Positions 8,218 to 16,993 of a stretch of DNA of 64,000 bases are shown here, one piece after another (the first letter of the stretch is position 1; each line of letters starts with the position of its first letter). Made by a program: the position numbers and the translations under genes. Below the pieces are notes generated by a model. The model saw only the letters and a list, made by a program, of their open reading frames with translations, searched no databases and was not told the origin of the DNA. This DNA is from Ethanoligenens sp047722935 (GTDB taxonomy: Bacteria > Bacillota > Clostridia > Oscillospirales > Ethanoligenentaceae), in assembly GCA_047722935.1 (NCBI GenBank), contig JBDNZS010000001.1:81356-145355 (forward strand), given 5' to 3'.

Positions 8218-8645
8218 TGTTGATGCCCAAACGCGTCAAGTTCCGTCGGCAGCAACGCGGCCGCATGACCGGCCGGGCGCTGCGCGGCAACACGATCAAC
8301 TATGGTGAGTACGGTATTGTGGCATTGGAACCGGCGTGGATTACGTCCAACCAGATTGAAGCTGCCCGTATTGCCATGACTCGCTTCACCAAGCGTGGCG
8401 GCCAGGTCTGGATTAAGATTTTCCCGCATAAGCCCATTACTGAAAAACCGGCCGAAACCCGCATGGGTTCCGGTAAAGGCTCTCCCGAATACTGGGTGGC
8501 CGTTGTAAAACCCGGTCGCGTTTTATTTGAGATCGGCGGCATCCCCGAGGAGTCCGCGCGTGAAGCCATGCGCCTTGCGATGTACAAACTGCCCATCAAA
8601 TGCAAGTTTGTCAAGAAGGCAGAAACGGATGGTGAGCAGTCATGA
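8217..8645 (+). CDS. rplP: 50S ribosomal protein L16
   Basis: This 142-residue protein begins MLMPKRVKFRR and carries MGSGKGSPEYW, both hallmarks of L16. It lies near the A site and the elongation-factor region. The start TAATG overlaps the rpsC stop, and AAGGAGGAG lies just upstream. It overlaps rpmC by 4 bp (ATGA). Confidence 0.97.
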   Translation: MLMPKRVKFRRQQRGRMTGRALRGNTINYGEYGIVALEPAWITSNQIEAARIAMTRFTKRGGQVWIKIFPHKPITEKPAETRMGSGKGSPEYWVAVVKPGRVLFEIGGIPEESAREAMRLAMYKLPIKCKFVKKAETDGEQS

Positions 8646-8842
8646 AAGCACAAGAGATCCGTACCAAGTCGGTCGAAGACTTGAACAGCGAGCTCAAGGA
8701 CCTCAAGGCCGAGCTTTTCAACCTTCGTTTCCAACTCGCCATCAACCAGCTTGAGAACCCCATGCGGATCAAGGCCGTCAAAAAGGACATTGCCCGCATC
8801 AAAACAGTGCTGCGCGAGACGGAAATCCGCGAAGGCGCGTAA
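8642..8842 (+). CDS. rpmC: 50S ribosomal protein L29
   Basis: This 66-residue protein is mostly helical, with LKDLKAELFNLRFQLA. It sits at the tunnel exit beside L23. It is translationally coupled to rplP through an ATGA overlap. Confidence 0.96.
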   Translation: MKAQEIRTKSVEDLNSELKDLKAELFNLRFQLAINQLENPMRIKAVKKDIARIKTVLRETEIREGA

Positions 8843-8865
8843 GAGCTTTGGAAGGAGGAACATCC

Positions 8866-9126
8866 ATGAGCGAAAGAACGACGCTGCGCAAAACCCGCGT
8901 GGGTCGCGTGGTGAGCGATAAAATGGACAAAACGCTGGTGGTTGCCATTGAGGACAATGTCAAACATCCGTTGTATAAAAAGATTATCAAGCGCACCCTG
9001 CGCCTGAAAGCCCATGACGAGAATAACGAAGCCAAGATGGGTGACCGTGTGACCATCATGGAAACCCGCCCGCTGTCGAAAGATAAGCGCTGGCGCCTGG
9101 TCAAAATTCTCGAAAGAGCGAAATAA
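8866..9126 (+). CDS. rpsQ: 30S ribosomal protein S17
   Basis: This 86-residue OB-fold protein has KTRVGRVVSDKMDKT and HPLYKKIIKRT. It is a primary 16S rRNA binder. The ATG at 8866 follows AAGGAGG at a proper distance. The earlier in-frame Met at 8848 overlaps this site and was rejected. Confidence 0.96.
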   Translation: MSERTTLRKTRVGRVVSDKMDKTLVVAIEDNVKHPLYKKIIKRTLRLKAHDENNEAKMGDRVTIMETRPLSKDKRWRLVKILERAK

Positions 9127-9154
9127 TTTATCCGTTTAGGAAGGAGGCGGCACC

Positions 9155-9523
9155 GTGATTCAACAGCAAACATATCTGAAAGTAGCAGATAACACCGGCG
9201 CGAAAGAGCTGATGTGCATCCGTGTGCTTGGCGGTTCCCGCAGACGGTATGCTAATATCGGCGATATCGTGGTGGCTTCTGTCAAAAAAGCAACACCCGG
9301 CGGCGTTGTGAAAAAAGGCGACGTGGTCAAAGCCGTCATCGTGCGTTCCGTTAAAGGCGTGGGCCGGTTGGACGGCACCCACATCCGTTTTGATGAAAAC
9401 GCGGCGGTTATCATAAAAGACGATAAAACCCCACGGGGCACCCGCATTTTCGGGCCGGTGGCGAGGGAACTGCGGGAGAAGGAATATCTTAAAATCCTTA
9501 GCCTTGCTCCCGAAGTGCTTTGA
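9155..9523 (+). CDS. rplN: 50S ribosomal protein L14
   Basis: This 122-residue protein is the invariant L14 length. It starts from GTG with MIQQQTYLKVADNTGAK and has the KGDVVKAVIVRS core. It makes an inter-subunit bridge and is the docking site for RsfS. AGGAAGGAGG lies upstream of the GTG. Confidence 0.97.
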   Translation: MIQQQTYLKVADNTGAKELMCIRVLGGSRRRYANIGDIVVASVKKATPGGVVKKGDVVKAVIVRSVKGVGRLDGTHIRFDENAAVIIKDDKTPRGTRIFGPVARELREKEYLKILSLAPEVL

Positions 9524-9540
9524 TGGGAGGCGCGATTGTT

Positions 9541-9861
9541 ATGAACAGCAAAGTGCACGTCAAAAAGGGCGACACCGTGCAAATTATTTCCGGTAAAGAC
9601 AAAGGCAAAGAGGGCAAAGTGCTCGAGGTCAGCCCCAAAGAAGGCAAAGTCATTGTCGAAGGCCGTGGAATGGTCACTAAGCACGTCAAACCGCGCAAAA
9701 TGGGCGAGCAGGGCGGCATCGTCAAGGCTGAGGGCGCGATGTATGCCAGCAAGGTCATGATCGTCTGCCCCAAGTGCGGAAAACCCACCCGAATCGGCCA
9801 CCAAGTGTCCGACGACGGCACAAAGACCAGAGTGTGCCGCAAATGCGGCGCTACCCTGTAA
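9541..9861 (+). CDS. rplX: 50S ribosomal protein L24
   Basis: This 106-residue protein has a KOW motif (KKGDTVQIISGKDKGKEG) and a C-terminal four-cysteine cluster (CPKCGK and CRKCGA), as in many Clostridia. It initiates 50S assembly. The ATG at 9541 follows GGGAGG. An alternative start at 9520 would overlap rplN and lacks a ribosome-binding site. Confidence 0.95.
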   Translation: MNSKVHVKKGDTVQIISGKDKGKEGKVLEVSPKEGKVIVEGRGMVTKHVKPRKMGEQGGIVKAEGAMYASKVMIVCPKCGKPTRIGHQVSDDGTKTRVCRKCGATL

Positions 9862-9880
9862 GTTTTCAGGAGGATAGCAC

Positions 9881-10420
9881 ATGGCCAGGCTCAAAGAAAC
9901 CTATAAAAACGACATTGCCCCCGCGCTGATGAAAAAGTTTAGCTATAAAAGCGTCATGCAGATCCCCAAGGTCGAAAAGATAGTCATCAATGTTGGTTGC
10001 GGCGATGCACGCGACAACGCAAAGGTGATTGATTCGGTCATGGAAGAGATTGCGATGATCACCGGACAGAAACCCGTGATCACCAAAGCACGCAAATCCG
10101 TGGCAAACTTCAAACTGCGCGAAGGCATGAATATCGGCGTGAAAGTCACGTTGCGTGCAAACAGGATGTACGAGTTTATCGACCGCCTGTTTAATACGGC
10201 TCTGCCGCGCGTGCGTGATTTCCGCGGTATCAATCCAAACTCGTTCGATGGCCGCGGCAACTATGCGCTGGGCTTGAAAGAACAGTTGATTTTCCCGGAA
10301 ATTGATTATGATAAAGTGGATAAAGTGCGTGGCATGGATATCATTTTCGTGACCACCGCGCAGACGGACGAGGAAGCCAGAGAACTGCTCACCCTGTTCG
10401 GTGCGCCGTTCCGTAAATAA
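9881..10420 (+). CDS. rplE: 50S ribosomal protein L5
   Basis: This 179-residue protein has the typical INVGCGDARDN and ITGQKPVITKARKS motifs. It binds 5S rRNA and contacts S13 and the P-site tRNA. CAGGAGG precedes the ATG. It is the third gene of the spc part. Confidence 0.97.
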   Translation: MARLKETYKNDIAPALMKKFSYKSVMQIPKVEKIVINVGCGDARDNAKVIDSVMEEIAMITGQKPVITKARKSVANFKLREGMNIGVKVTLRANRMYEFIDRLFNTALPRVRDFRGINPNSFDGRGNYALGLKEQLIFPEIDYDKVDKVRGMDIIFVTTAQTDEEARELLTLFGAPFRK

Positions 10421-10432
10421 GGGGGTTGTGTT

Positions 10433-10618
10433 GTGGCAAAAACATCAATGAAAATCAAGCAGCAGAGGACGCCGAAATTCTCCACCCGGAGCTATAACCG
10501 TTGCAAAATCTGCGGCCGGCCGCACGCTTATCTTCGCAAATACGGGATATGCCGCATCTGCTTCCGCAATCTTGCCTATAAGGGCCAGATTCCCGGTGTG
10601 AGAAAAGCAAGCTGGTAA
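10433..10618 (+). CDS. rpsZ: 30S ribosomal protein S14, zinc-type
   Basis: This 61-residue short S14 contains Cys-x2-Cys-x12-Cys-x2-Cys, so it is the zinc-binding form (RpsZ) rather than the long zinc-free one. The start is GTG at 10433 with an AGGGGG site. Its presence shows that the cell normally builds zinc-containing ribosomes. Confidence 0.96.
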   Translation: MAKTSMKIKQQRTPKFSTRSYNRCKICGRPHAYLRKYGICRICFRNLAYKGQIPGVRKASW

Positions 10619-10646
10619 TTACAGCTCGAAAGGAGGTTTCGACGCC

Positions 10647-11045
10647 ATGCAAGTCACCGATACAGTCGCCGATATGCTCACACGCATTCGCAATGCAAAC
10701 TCGGCTAAGCATGATACCGTCGATATCCCCGCGTCCAATATGAAGAAGGCAATTGCCCGTATTCTGCTTGACGAGGGGTATATCAGGAATTTTAATGTCA
10801 TAGAAGACAATAAACAGGGTACCATCCGCATCAACCTGAAATATGGCCCGGGCAAGTCCCATGTCATCACAGGGCTGCGCAGGGTTTCCAAACCCGGCCT
10901 TCGCATGTTCACGAACTGCGAAGATATGCCCAAAGTAATGAAAGGCCTTGGCATCGCCATCATTTCCACCTCCAAGGGCATCATGACCGACCGCGAGGCG
11001 CGTAAAGAAAACGTGGGCGGCGAAGTGCTGGCCTTTGTGTGGTAA
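10647..11045 (+). CDS. rpsH: 30S ribosomal protein S8
   Basis: This 132-residue protein begins MQVTDTVADMLTRIRNAN and ends GGEVLAFVW, the conserved S8 termini. It binds the central domain of 16S rRNA. In E. coli it represses the spc operon by binding mRNA, but that is not evident here. AAAGGAGG lies upstream. Confidence 0.97.
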   Translation: MQVTDTVADMLTRIRNANSAKHDTVDIPASNMKKAIARILLDEGYIRNFNVIEDNKQGTIRINLKYGPGKSHVITGLRRVSKPGLRMFTNCEDMPKVMKGLGIAIISTSKGIMTDREARKENVGGEVLAFVW

Positions 11046-11057
11046 GGAGGGGTTCGT

Positions 11058-11609
11058 ATGTCGCGTATCGGTAAACAACCGATTGAAATACCAAACGGCG
11101 TAAACGTCACGCTGACGGAAGGCAACACGGTTACCGTGAAAGGCCCCAAAGGCGAATTGACACAGTCGTTTCATCCTGATATCAAAATCGCCGTCGAGGG
11201 GAATGTCATCCATGTGACCCGCCCCGACGACGAAAAACAGCACCGTGCACTGCACGGCCTGACCCGTTCGCTGGTGGCCAATATGGTTCACGGCGTGGTG
11301 GAAGAGTTCAAAAAAGAGCTTGAAATCAACGGCGTCGGTTACCGCGCAGCGAAACAGGGCACAAAAGTGACCTTTAATCTCGGCTATTCCCATCCGGTTA
11401 TCGTCGAGGAAGTGCCGGGCATCACGTTGGATGTGCCTGCACCGAATAAAATCATCATCCACGGTCCGGACAAACAGCAGGTTGGACAGTTTGCCGCGGA
11501 ACTGCGGGAGAAACGTCCGCCGGAGCCTTATAAGGGCAAAGGCATCAAGTATATCGATGAAGTCATCCACCGCAAAGAAGGCAAGGCCGGTAAGGGCGGT
11601 AAGAAGTAA
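11058..11609 (+). CDS. rplF: 50S ribosomal protein L6
   Basis: This 183-residue protein begins MSRIGKQPI and has the signature GPDKQQVGQFAA plus PPEPYKGKGIKY near the C terminus. It supports the GTPase-associated centre. TAAGGAGG precedes the ATG. Confidence 0.97.
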   Translation: MSRIGKQPIEIPNGVNVTLTEGNTVTVKGPKGELTQSFHPDIKIAVEGNVIHVTRPDDEKQHRALHGLTRSLVANMVHGVVEEFKKELEINGVGYRAAKQGTKVTFNLGYSHPVIVEEVPGITLDVPAPNKIIIHGPDKQQVGQFAAELREKRPPEPYKGKGIKYIDEVIHRKEGKAGKGGKK

Positions 11610-11629
11610 GGAAGGAGCGAGAAGCAAAC

Positions 11630-11989
11630 ATGATCAAAAAACCGGACAGCAACAAAGCAAGACTGCGGCGGCATAAGCGCGTGCGCGGGAAGATTTCCGG
11701 CACAGCGGAACGTCCGCGGCTGAATGTGTTCCGCTCCCTCCATCATATCTATGCGCAGGTCATTGACGACGTCGCAGGCGTGACGCTGGTCGCTGCATCC
11801 ACGATGGATAAGGGTTTTGAAGGAACGGGCGGCAATAAAGAGGCAGCAAAAAAAGTTGGTCTCGCAATTGCCAAGAAAGCGACTGAGAAAGGCATCACCG
11901 AGGTGCGCTTCGACCGCGGCGGTTTTGTCTATCACGGGCGCATCAAGGAACTCGCAGAGGGCGCCCGTGAGGGCGGCCTGAAGTTCTGA
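11630..11989 (+). CDS. rplR: 50S ribosomal protein L18
   Basis: This 119-residue protein has a basic N-terminal tail and RHKRVRGKISGTAERPRL. It is the principal 5S rRNA-binding protein together with L5. GGAAGGAG precedes the ATG, with rplF 20 bp upstream and rpsE 16 bp downstream. Confidence 0.97.
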   Translation: MIKKPDSNKARLRRHKRVRGKISGTAERPRLNVFRSLHHIYAQVIDDVAGVTLVAASTMDKGFEGTGGNKEAAKKVGLAIAKKATEKGITEVRFDRGGFVYHGRIKELAEGAREGGLKF

Positions 11990-12005
11990 TTGAGGAGGGA
12001 TGGCT

Positions 12006-12521
12006 TTGGCACGGAACAATTTTCGTTCAAATAGACAAGAAGAATCCGACATGAATGAAAAGGTCGTCGCGATTAACCGCGTTTCTAAAACGGTTAAGGG
12101 CGGTCGTATCTTTAAGTTTGCCGCGTTGGTCGTCGTGGGCGACGGCAAAGGCAAAGTCGGTTTTGGCATTGGCAAATCGGGCGAGGTGCCCGACGCGATC
12201 CGCAAAGGTATTGAGGACGCAAGGAAAAACTTGATCACGGTGTCCATGAAGGGCACCACCATTCCACATGAAATCATTGGGGCTTTTGGCGCAGGCCGTG
12301 TGCTGCTTAAACCCGCTGCACCTGGTACCGGCGTAATCGCCGGCGGCCCGGTGCGTGCCGTGGTCGAAGTGGCAGGCATCAAAGACATCCGCACCAAGGC
12401 GCTTCGTTCCAATAACCCCTGCAACGTGGTTCGCGCAACCATTCAGGGCCTCAAGAGCATCCGTAACGCGCAGCAGGTCGCTGAGATCCGTGGCAAAACG
12501 GTCAAGGAAATCCTGGGTTAA
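12006..12521 (+). CDS. rpsE: 30S ribosomal protein S5
   Basis: This ~171-residue protein has the double-stranded-RNA-binding-like S5 domain (VVAINRVSKTVKGGR, then GDGKGKVGFGIGK) and the second domain with GTTIPHEIIGAFG. It acts in decoding fidelity. Two starts compete: ATG at 12000 directly abuts the GAGGAGGG site and leaves no spacing, while TTG at 12006 has normal spacing and gives the family-typical MARN start. TTG is therefore preferred. Confidence 0.95.
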   Translation: MARNNFRSNRQEESDMNEKVVAINRVSKTVKGGRIFKFAALVVVGDGKGKVGFGIGKSGEVPDAIRKGIEDARKNLITVSMKGTTIPHEIIGAFGAGRVLLKPAAPGTGVIAGGPVRAVVEVAGIKDIRTKALRSNNPCNVVRATIQGLKSIRNAQQVAEIRGKTVKEILG

Positions 12522-12536
12522 GGAGGAGCAGCCATC

Positions 12537-12716
12537 ATGGCAGAACTGAAAATCACGCTGCTCAAAAGCCTGAGCGGCAGAAAAGCATCCCACATCGCCA
12601 CTGCGCGCGCGCTGGGTCTGCGCAAGATCCGTGATGTGGTCACGCAACCGGATAACCCGCAGACGCGGGGCAAAATCAATCAAATCAGCTATCTCGTTGA
12701 GGTAGCAGAAGCATAA
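12537..12716 (+). CDS. rpmD: 50S ribosomal protein L30
   Basis: This 59-residue protein begins MAELKITLLKSLSG and contains ALGLRKIRDVV, both typical of bacterial L30. It is a small non-essential 50S protein. AAGGAGGAG precedes the ATG. It lies in its invariant place between rpsE and rplO. Confidence 0.96.
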   Translation: MAELKITLLKSLSGRKASHIATARALGLRKIRDVVTQPDNPQTRGKINQISYLVEVAEA

Positions 12717-12733
12717 AAGGAGGTGCGAAGCCC

Positions 12734-13174
12734 ATGAAGTTATATGAACTCTCGCCCGCCGAAGGCGCGTCTAAAGACGCGTTCCGCAAGGGCCGCGGCA
12801 TCGGGTCCGGCAACGGCAAGACGTCCGGCAAAGGTCATAAGGGCCAGAAGGCCAGAAGCGGCGGTGGTGTGCGCCCCGGTTTTGAAGGCGGCCAGATGCC
12901 TCTTATCCGTCGCATTCCGAAACGCGGCTTTACCAATATCTTCGCCAAGCCGTTCGCACATGTCAATGTGCAGGCACTCAATGTGTTTGAGGATGGCGCA
13001 GTGGTAGATGCGGCTGCGTTGAAAGAAGCCGGTCTGGTCAAAAAAGCGCCGTATGGCGTAAAGGTGCTGGCTCAAGGTGAGCTGACCAAAAAACTGACTA
13101 TAAAAGCCTCTGCTTTCTCCGAAGCTGCTAAAAAGAAGATCGAGGCAGCCGGCGGAACAACTGAGGTGATCTAA
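12734..13174 (+). CDS. rplO: 50S ribosomal protein L15
   Basis: This 146-residue protein has the glycine-rich basic N-terminal extension (GRGIGSGNGKTSGKGHKGQK) that threads through 23S rRNA, and the MPLIRRIPKRGF motif. AAAGGAGG precedes the ATG. secY starts one base after its stop codon. Confidence 0.97.
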   Translation: MKLYELSPAEGASKDAFRKGRGIGSGNGKTSGKGHKGQKARSGGGVRPGFEGGQMPLIRRIPKRGFTNIFAKPFAHVNVQALNVFEDGAVVDAAALKEAGLVKKAPYGVKVLAQGELTKKLTIKASAFSEAAKKKIEAAGGTTEVI

Positions 13175-13175
13175 G

Positions 13176-14456
13176 ATGTTTGATACATTCCGTAATGCAT
13201 GGAGATCGCCCGAACTGCGAAAAAAGCTGCTCTATACGCTGCTTGTCATTGTCATTTTCCGCATCGGCGCAGCTATCACGGTTCCTTATTTGAACCTGAC
13301 CGCGTTGCATAACGAAATTACCAGCGGCGGCAATAGCCTTATGGGATATATCGACATTCTGACCGGGGGCGCGCTTTCCCGCGCCACCATCTTTTCCATG
13401 TCCGTTACCCCATATATCAATGCCACCATTATTATTCAGCTTCTAACAGTCGCCATTCCGGCTTTAGAACGCCTGAGCAAAGAAGGTGAAGTGGGGCGGA
13501 AAAAGCTCAATTCCATCACCCGTGTTTTCACGATGTTCCTTGGCTTAGGGCAAGGGCTTGGCATGTACTTTTATTTGCTTAATTCCCATATCACACAATA
13601 CAGCACGGGATTCTCCGCTGTTTTTGCGGCCATCGTCATTGTGGCGGTGTTCACAGCAGGCAGTTGCCTGATGATGTGGTTGGGTGAGCAGATCAATGAC
13701 AAGGGCATTGGCAATGGTATTTCTATTTTGCTGTTTGCCGGCATCGTCAGCCGTGGACCGTCTATTGGCAGCGCAATATCTAAATACTGGAGTATTGGCG
13801 GAAAGTACCATGTGCTGATTCCTGTGTTGATTGTGCTGGGTTTGTTCGTGATCGTGGCAATTGTTTTCATGAACGACGCGGAACGCCGCATCCCGGTGCA
13901 ATATGCCAAACGCGTGGTGGGCCGCAAAATGTATGGCGGGCAAAGCTCTTACATTCCAATTAAAGTGACGATGTCGGGTGTTATGCCGATCATCTTTGCG
14001 TCATCTATTGTGAGCATCCCGTCTATCATCGGCGGTTTTTTGCCTAAGGCCTCCACTATCTATAAAGTATTTACTTGGTTTGGCTACACATCCTGGCTTT
14101 ACGCTGTTGTTTACTTTGTACTCATCATCCTGTTTAACTTCTTCTATGTAGCTCTCCAATACAATCCATTTGAAATTTCCAACAATCTGCGCAAAAATAA
14201 TGGCGGCATCCCGGGTATTCGTCCGGGCAAGCCGACCGCCGATTTTATCCAGCGCGTGATCTCGCGTGTGACGCTCATTGGCGCGGTGTTTCTGGGTGTG
14301 GTTGCAGTTCTGCCTATCGCGCTCTCGGCGGGTGCAGGCTTGAATATCGCACTCGGCGGCACCAGCCTGCTGATTCTTGTAGGTGTGGCGTTGGATACCC
14401 AGCGGCAGCTTGAATCGCAAATGATGATGCGGCATTACAAGGGATTCCTTGAGTAA
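13176..14456 (+). CDS. secY: Preprotein translocase subunit SecY
   Basis: This 426-residue membrane protein has ten predicted transmembrane helices and is the channel of the SecYEG complex for protein export and membrane insertion. The short plug-helix region and the SYIPIKVTMSGVMPIIFASS segment (TM7 area) are clear, as is the cytoplasmic loop with NGGIPGIRPGKPT. The ATG at 13176 follows GAGGTGAT, which overlaps the rplO end, so the two are coupled. This is its standard place at the end of the spc operon. Confidence 0.98.
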   Translation: MFDTFRNAWRSPELRKKLLYTLLVIVIFRIGAAITVPYLNLTALHNEITSGGNSLMGYIDILTGGALSRATIFSMSVTPYINATIIIQLLTVAIPALERLSKEGEVGRKKLNSITRVFTMFLGLGQGLGMYFYLLNSHITQYSTGFSAVFAAIVIVAVFTAGSCLMMWLGEQINDKGIGNGISILLFAGIVSRGPSIGSAISKYWSIGGKYHVLIPVLIVLGLFVIVAIVFMNDAERRIPVQYAKRVVGRKMYGGQSSYIPIKVTMSGVMPIIFASSIVSIPSIIGGFLPKASTIYKVFTWFGYTSWLYAVVYFVLIILFNFFYVALQYNPFEISNNLRKNNGGIPGIRPGKPTADFIQRVISRVTLIGAVFLGVVAVLPIALSAGAGLNIALGGTSLLILVGVALDTQRQLESQMMMRHYKGFLE

Positions 14457-14513
14457 TCATTGGTTGACTGGCAGCTTGACTGTCGGCCGGCCGGATGCAG
14501 ACGGGAGGCAACT

Positions 14514-15152
14514 ATGAACCTGATCCTTTTAGGAGCACCGGGCGCCGGCAAGGGTACACAGGCGGAAAAAATCTGCGAACATTTTCACATTCCTACTATT
14601 TCGACTGGCAACATGCTGCGCGAGGCGGTTAAAAACGGCACCAAACTGGGGCTGGAAGCCAAAACCTATATGGATGCGGGGAACCTGGTACCCGATGCAA
14701 TCCTGGTGGGCATGATCAAGGAAAAACTAAAAGAGCCCGCATATCAGAATGGCTTCATTCTGGACGGTTTTCCCCGCACCGTCCCGCAGGCTGAAGCGCT
14801 TGACAAAATGGGTGTGCAGATCGATACGGTATTGGAAGTTCACGTACCGGACGAACGCATTATTGCCCGTATGTCAGGACGCCGGGTTTGCGAGAAGTGC
14901 GGAACCTCATACCATGTCCAGTACCGCGCCCCCAAACAGGAAGGCGTGTGCGATTTGGACGGCGGCAAGCTGGTACAGCGTGCAGACGATGCACCGGAAA
15001 CTGTAAAAGCACGTCTGGAGGTTTACCACACGCAGACCGAGCCGCTTAAAGATTATTACGCGCGGCAGAGCAAACTTGCTGTCGTCGAGGGCCAGGAACA
15101 GATTGTCGATACGACAACGTTGACCTTGCAAACGTTAGAAGGTCGGTTATGA
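14514..15152 (+). CDS. adk: Adenylate kinase
   Basis: This 212-residue enzyme interconverts ATP + AMP and 2 ADP. It has the P-loop GAPGAGKGTQ (residues 7-16), DGFPRT, and a LID domain with CEKCG and CDLDG. The metal site is thus Cys-Cys-Cys-Asp, as in Bacillus enzymes. The ATG at 14514 follows GGGAGG. The earlier in-frame start at 14460 gives non-conserved sequence. It overlaps map by 4 bp. Confidence 0.97.
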   Translation: MNLILLGAPGAGKGTQAEKICEHFHIPTISTGNMLREAVKNGTKLGLEAKTYMDAGNLVPDAILVGMIKEKLKEPAYQNGFILDGFPRTVPQAEALDKMGVQIDTVLEVHVPDERIIARMSGRRVCEKCGTSYHVQYRAPKQEGVCDLDGGKLVQRADDAPETVKARLEVYHTQTEPLKDYYARQSKLAVVEGQEQIVDTTTLTLQTLEGRL

Positions 15153-15898
15153 TTATTTTAAAGAATGCGCATCAGCTTAAAAAAATGCGGGAAGCCGGCC
15201 GCATTTCCCAGTTGGCGTTGCTGGAGGGCGGCAAACATGTTGCACCCGGCATCACCACTGAAGAGCTGGATCACATTATGCATGAATTCATTGTCAAGGC
15301 GGGCGCAAAGCCGTCGTTTCTTGGATATGGCGGGTTTCCTGCCACTGCATGTATCTCGGTGAATAACGAGGTTATCCACGGTATTCCGGACAGAAAACAC
15401 AAAATCCAGAACGGCGACATCGTCAGCATTGACGTAGGAGCTATTTATGATGGCTTTAACGGCGATAACGCTTGGACATTTGCGGCTGGCACAGTGAGTG
15501 CCCAAGCGCAGGCACTGATGGATGCTACGCGAGACGGCCTGTTCGAAGGAATCAAAGCCGCACGGCCGGGCAACCGCGTCGGGGATATCGGCCATGCGGT
15601 GCAGACCTATGTAGAGGCGCTCGGGTACTCTGTGGTTCGTCCTTTTGTAGGGCACGGTGTCGGAGAAGACATGCATGAGGAACCGGATGTGCCGAACTAT
15701 GGGCGCGTGGGACATGGCGCAAGGCTTGTTCCAGGCATGGTAATCGCGATCGAGCCCATGATCAATCAGGGCGCAAAGGAAGTCCAGACAATGCCCAACG
15801 GCTGGACGGTCACTACAATGGACGGTAGTCTGTCGGCGCATTTTGAACACACCGTCGCCATCACGGAAGACGGCCCCGTGATTCTCACGGCTCCGTGA
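15149..15898 (+). CDS. map: Methionine aminopeptidase, type I
   Basis: This 249-residue enzyme removes the initiator Met from nascent proteins. The metal ligands are visible: the two Asp in SIDVGAIYDGFNGDNAWTF, His in FVGHGVGEDMHEEP, Glu in AIEPMIN and Glu in EDG/FEHTVAITEDG. The N-terminal SH3-binding extension is absent, which makes it type Ia. It starts within the adk stop (ATGA). Confidence 0.97.
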   Translation: MIILKNAHQLKKMREAGRISQLALLEGGKHVAPGITTEELDHIMHEFIVKAGAKPSFLGYGGFPATACISVNNEVIHGIPDRKHKIQNGDIVSIDVGAIYDGFNGDNAWTFAAGTVSAQAQALMDATRDGLFEGIKAARPGNRVGDIGHAVQTYVEALGYSVVRPFVGHGVGEDMHEEPDVPNYGRVGHGARLVPGMVIAIEPMINQGAKEVQTMPNGWTVTTMDGSLSAHFEHTVAITEDGPVILTAP

Positions 15899-15911
15899 TG
15901 TGGGAGGCCCC

Positions 15912-16187
15912 ATGGAAATAGAGACCGGAACCGTCGTGCTGGCGCTTGCCGGGCACGACAAAGGCGGCTACTTCGCCGTGATTGATTTTGCAGACGACAG
16001 CCATGCGCTCATAGCGGACGGCAAACGCCGAAAAGTTGAAAAACTCAAACGCAAAAAATGCAAGCATTTACAGGCGGTCGGCCGGTTGACCCTGCCGGAT
16101 ATAAGCAAAGCGACCAACCGTCAGATCAGGAAAGCGCTCGGTGCATTCGGCGCCGATGCGGCTGCGGTTTCCGGGGGAGGAATTTAG
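15912..16187 (+). CDS. KOW-domain RNA-binding protein (L14e/L6e/L27e-like)
   Basis: This 91-residue protein has an N-terminal KOW-like stretch (TGTVVLALAGHDKGGYFAVI) and a very basic middle (KRRKVEKLKRKKCKHL). Small proteins of this family sit between map and infA in many Firmicutes and are presumed to bind ribosomal RNA. No molecular role is established. The ATG at 15912 has GGGAGG four bases upstream. The earlier ATG at 15900 has no site. Confidence 0.85.
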   Translation: MEIETGTVVLALAGHDKGGYFAVIDFADDSHALIADGKRRKVEKLKRKKCKHLQAVGRLTLPDISKATNRQIRKALGAFGADAAAVSGGGI

Positions 16188-16188
16188 C

Positions 16189-16407
16189 TTGTCCAAAGAC
16201 GACATGATCGAGCTTGAAGGTGTTGTGAGGGAAGCGTTGCCTAATGCAATGTTTCAGGTGGAACTTCCCAATAATCACATGATTCTTGCACACATCTCCG
16301 GCAAGCTGCGCATGAATTATATCCGCATTTTGCCGGGAGACAAAGTCACCGTGGAAATGTCCCCGTACGACTTGACCCGCGGGCGCATCACCTGGCGCTC
16401 GAAATAA
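16189..16407 (+). CDS. infA: Translation initiation factor IF-1
   Basis: This 72-residue S1/OB-fold protein is exactly the normal IF-1 length when started at TTG 16189 (SKDDMIELEGVV). It binds the A site of the 30S subunit during initiation. GGGGGAGG precedes the TTG. The ATG at 16141 would lie within the KOW gene and add 16 unrelated residues. HISGKLRMNYIRILPGD is the conserved core. Confidence 0.96.
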   Translation: MSKDDMIELEGVVREALPNAMFQVELPNNHMILAHISGKLRMNYIRILPGDKVTVEMSPYDLTRGRITWRSK

Positions 16408-16463
16408 CCGTGCAACGCGGCAGCTCTGGAGCGGCCGCGTCCATCCGAAAGGGAGGAATCGTA

Positions 16464-16577
16464 ATGAAAGTAAGGCCTTCTGTAAAACCCATGTGCGAAA
16501 AATGCAAGGTCATCAAACGCAAAGGGCGCATCATGGTCATTTGCGAAAATCCCAAGCACAAACAGCGGCAAGGTTAA
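16464..16577 (+). CDS. rpmJ: 50S ribosomal protein L36, zinc-type
   Basis: This 37-residue protein has the Cys-x2-Cys ... Cys ... His zinc ribbon (MCEKCK, then ICENPKHKQRQG), the normal zinc-binding L36. GGGAGG precedes the ATG. Confidence 0.97.
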   Translation: MKVRPSVKPMCEKCKVIKRKGRIMVICENPKHKQRQG

Positions 16578-16607
16578 ACTGCCGTAAAATAATGGAGGTG
16601 TAACCAT

Positions 16608-16976
16608 ATGGCTCGTATAGCCGGCGTGAATCTGCCCAATGAAAAACGGGTGGAGATCGGTTTGACGTATATTTTCGGCATTGGCCGCAAGTCTGCGGAT
16701 GATATTCTCAAGGCTACCGGTATAAATCCTGATATCCGTGTCAAGGATTTGACCGAAGAACAGGTCTCTGCGCTGCGTGATGTCATCGATAAACAATTCA
16801 CCATTGAAGGTGACCTGCGCCGCCGTGTCGCGCTGAACATCAAGCGCCTGGTTGAGGTCGGCTGTTACCGGGGCGTGCGTCATCGCAAGGGCCTGCCGGT
16901 TCGCGGACAGCGCACTAAAACAAACGCACGTACGCGCAAAGGTCCGAAGAAGACCATTGCGAACAAGAAGAAGTAA
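16608..16976 (+). CDS. rpsM: 30S ribosomal protein S13
   Basis: This 122-residue protein begins MARIAGVNLPNEKR, with a helix-two-turn-helix (YIFGIGRKSADDIL) and the basic tail RGQRTKTNARTRKGPKK that touches the P-site tRNA. TGGAGGTG precedes the ATG. It is the first ribosomal gene of the alpha part. Confidence 0.97.
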   Translation: MARIAGVNLPNEKRVEIGLTYIFGIGRKSADDILKATGINPDIRVKDLTEEQVSALRDVIDKQFTIEGDLRRRVALNIKRLVEVGCYRGVRHRKGLPVRGQRTKTNARTRKGPKKTIANKKK

Positions 16977-16993
16977 TTAAGGAGGGAAATTGA

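Noticed and set aside
10455..11627. 390-codon open frame on the minus strand
   Set aside because: It lies fully antisense to rpsZ, rpsH and rplF, which are unmistakable. The frame has Cys/His/Phe-rich composition with no family resemblance, typical of a G+C-rich shadow.
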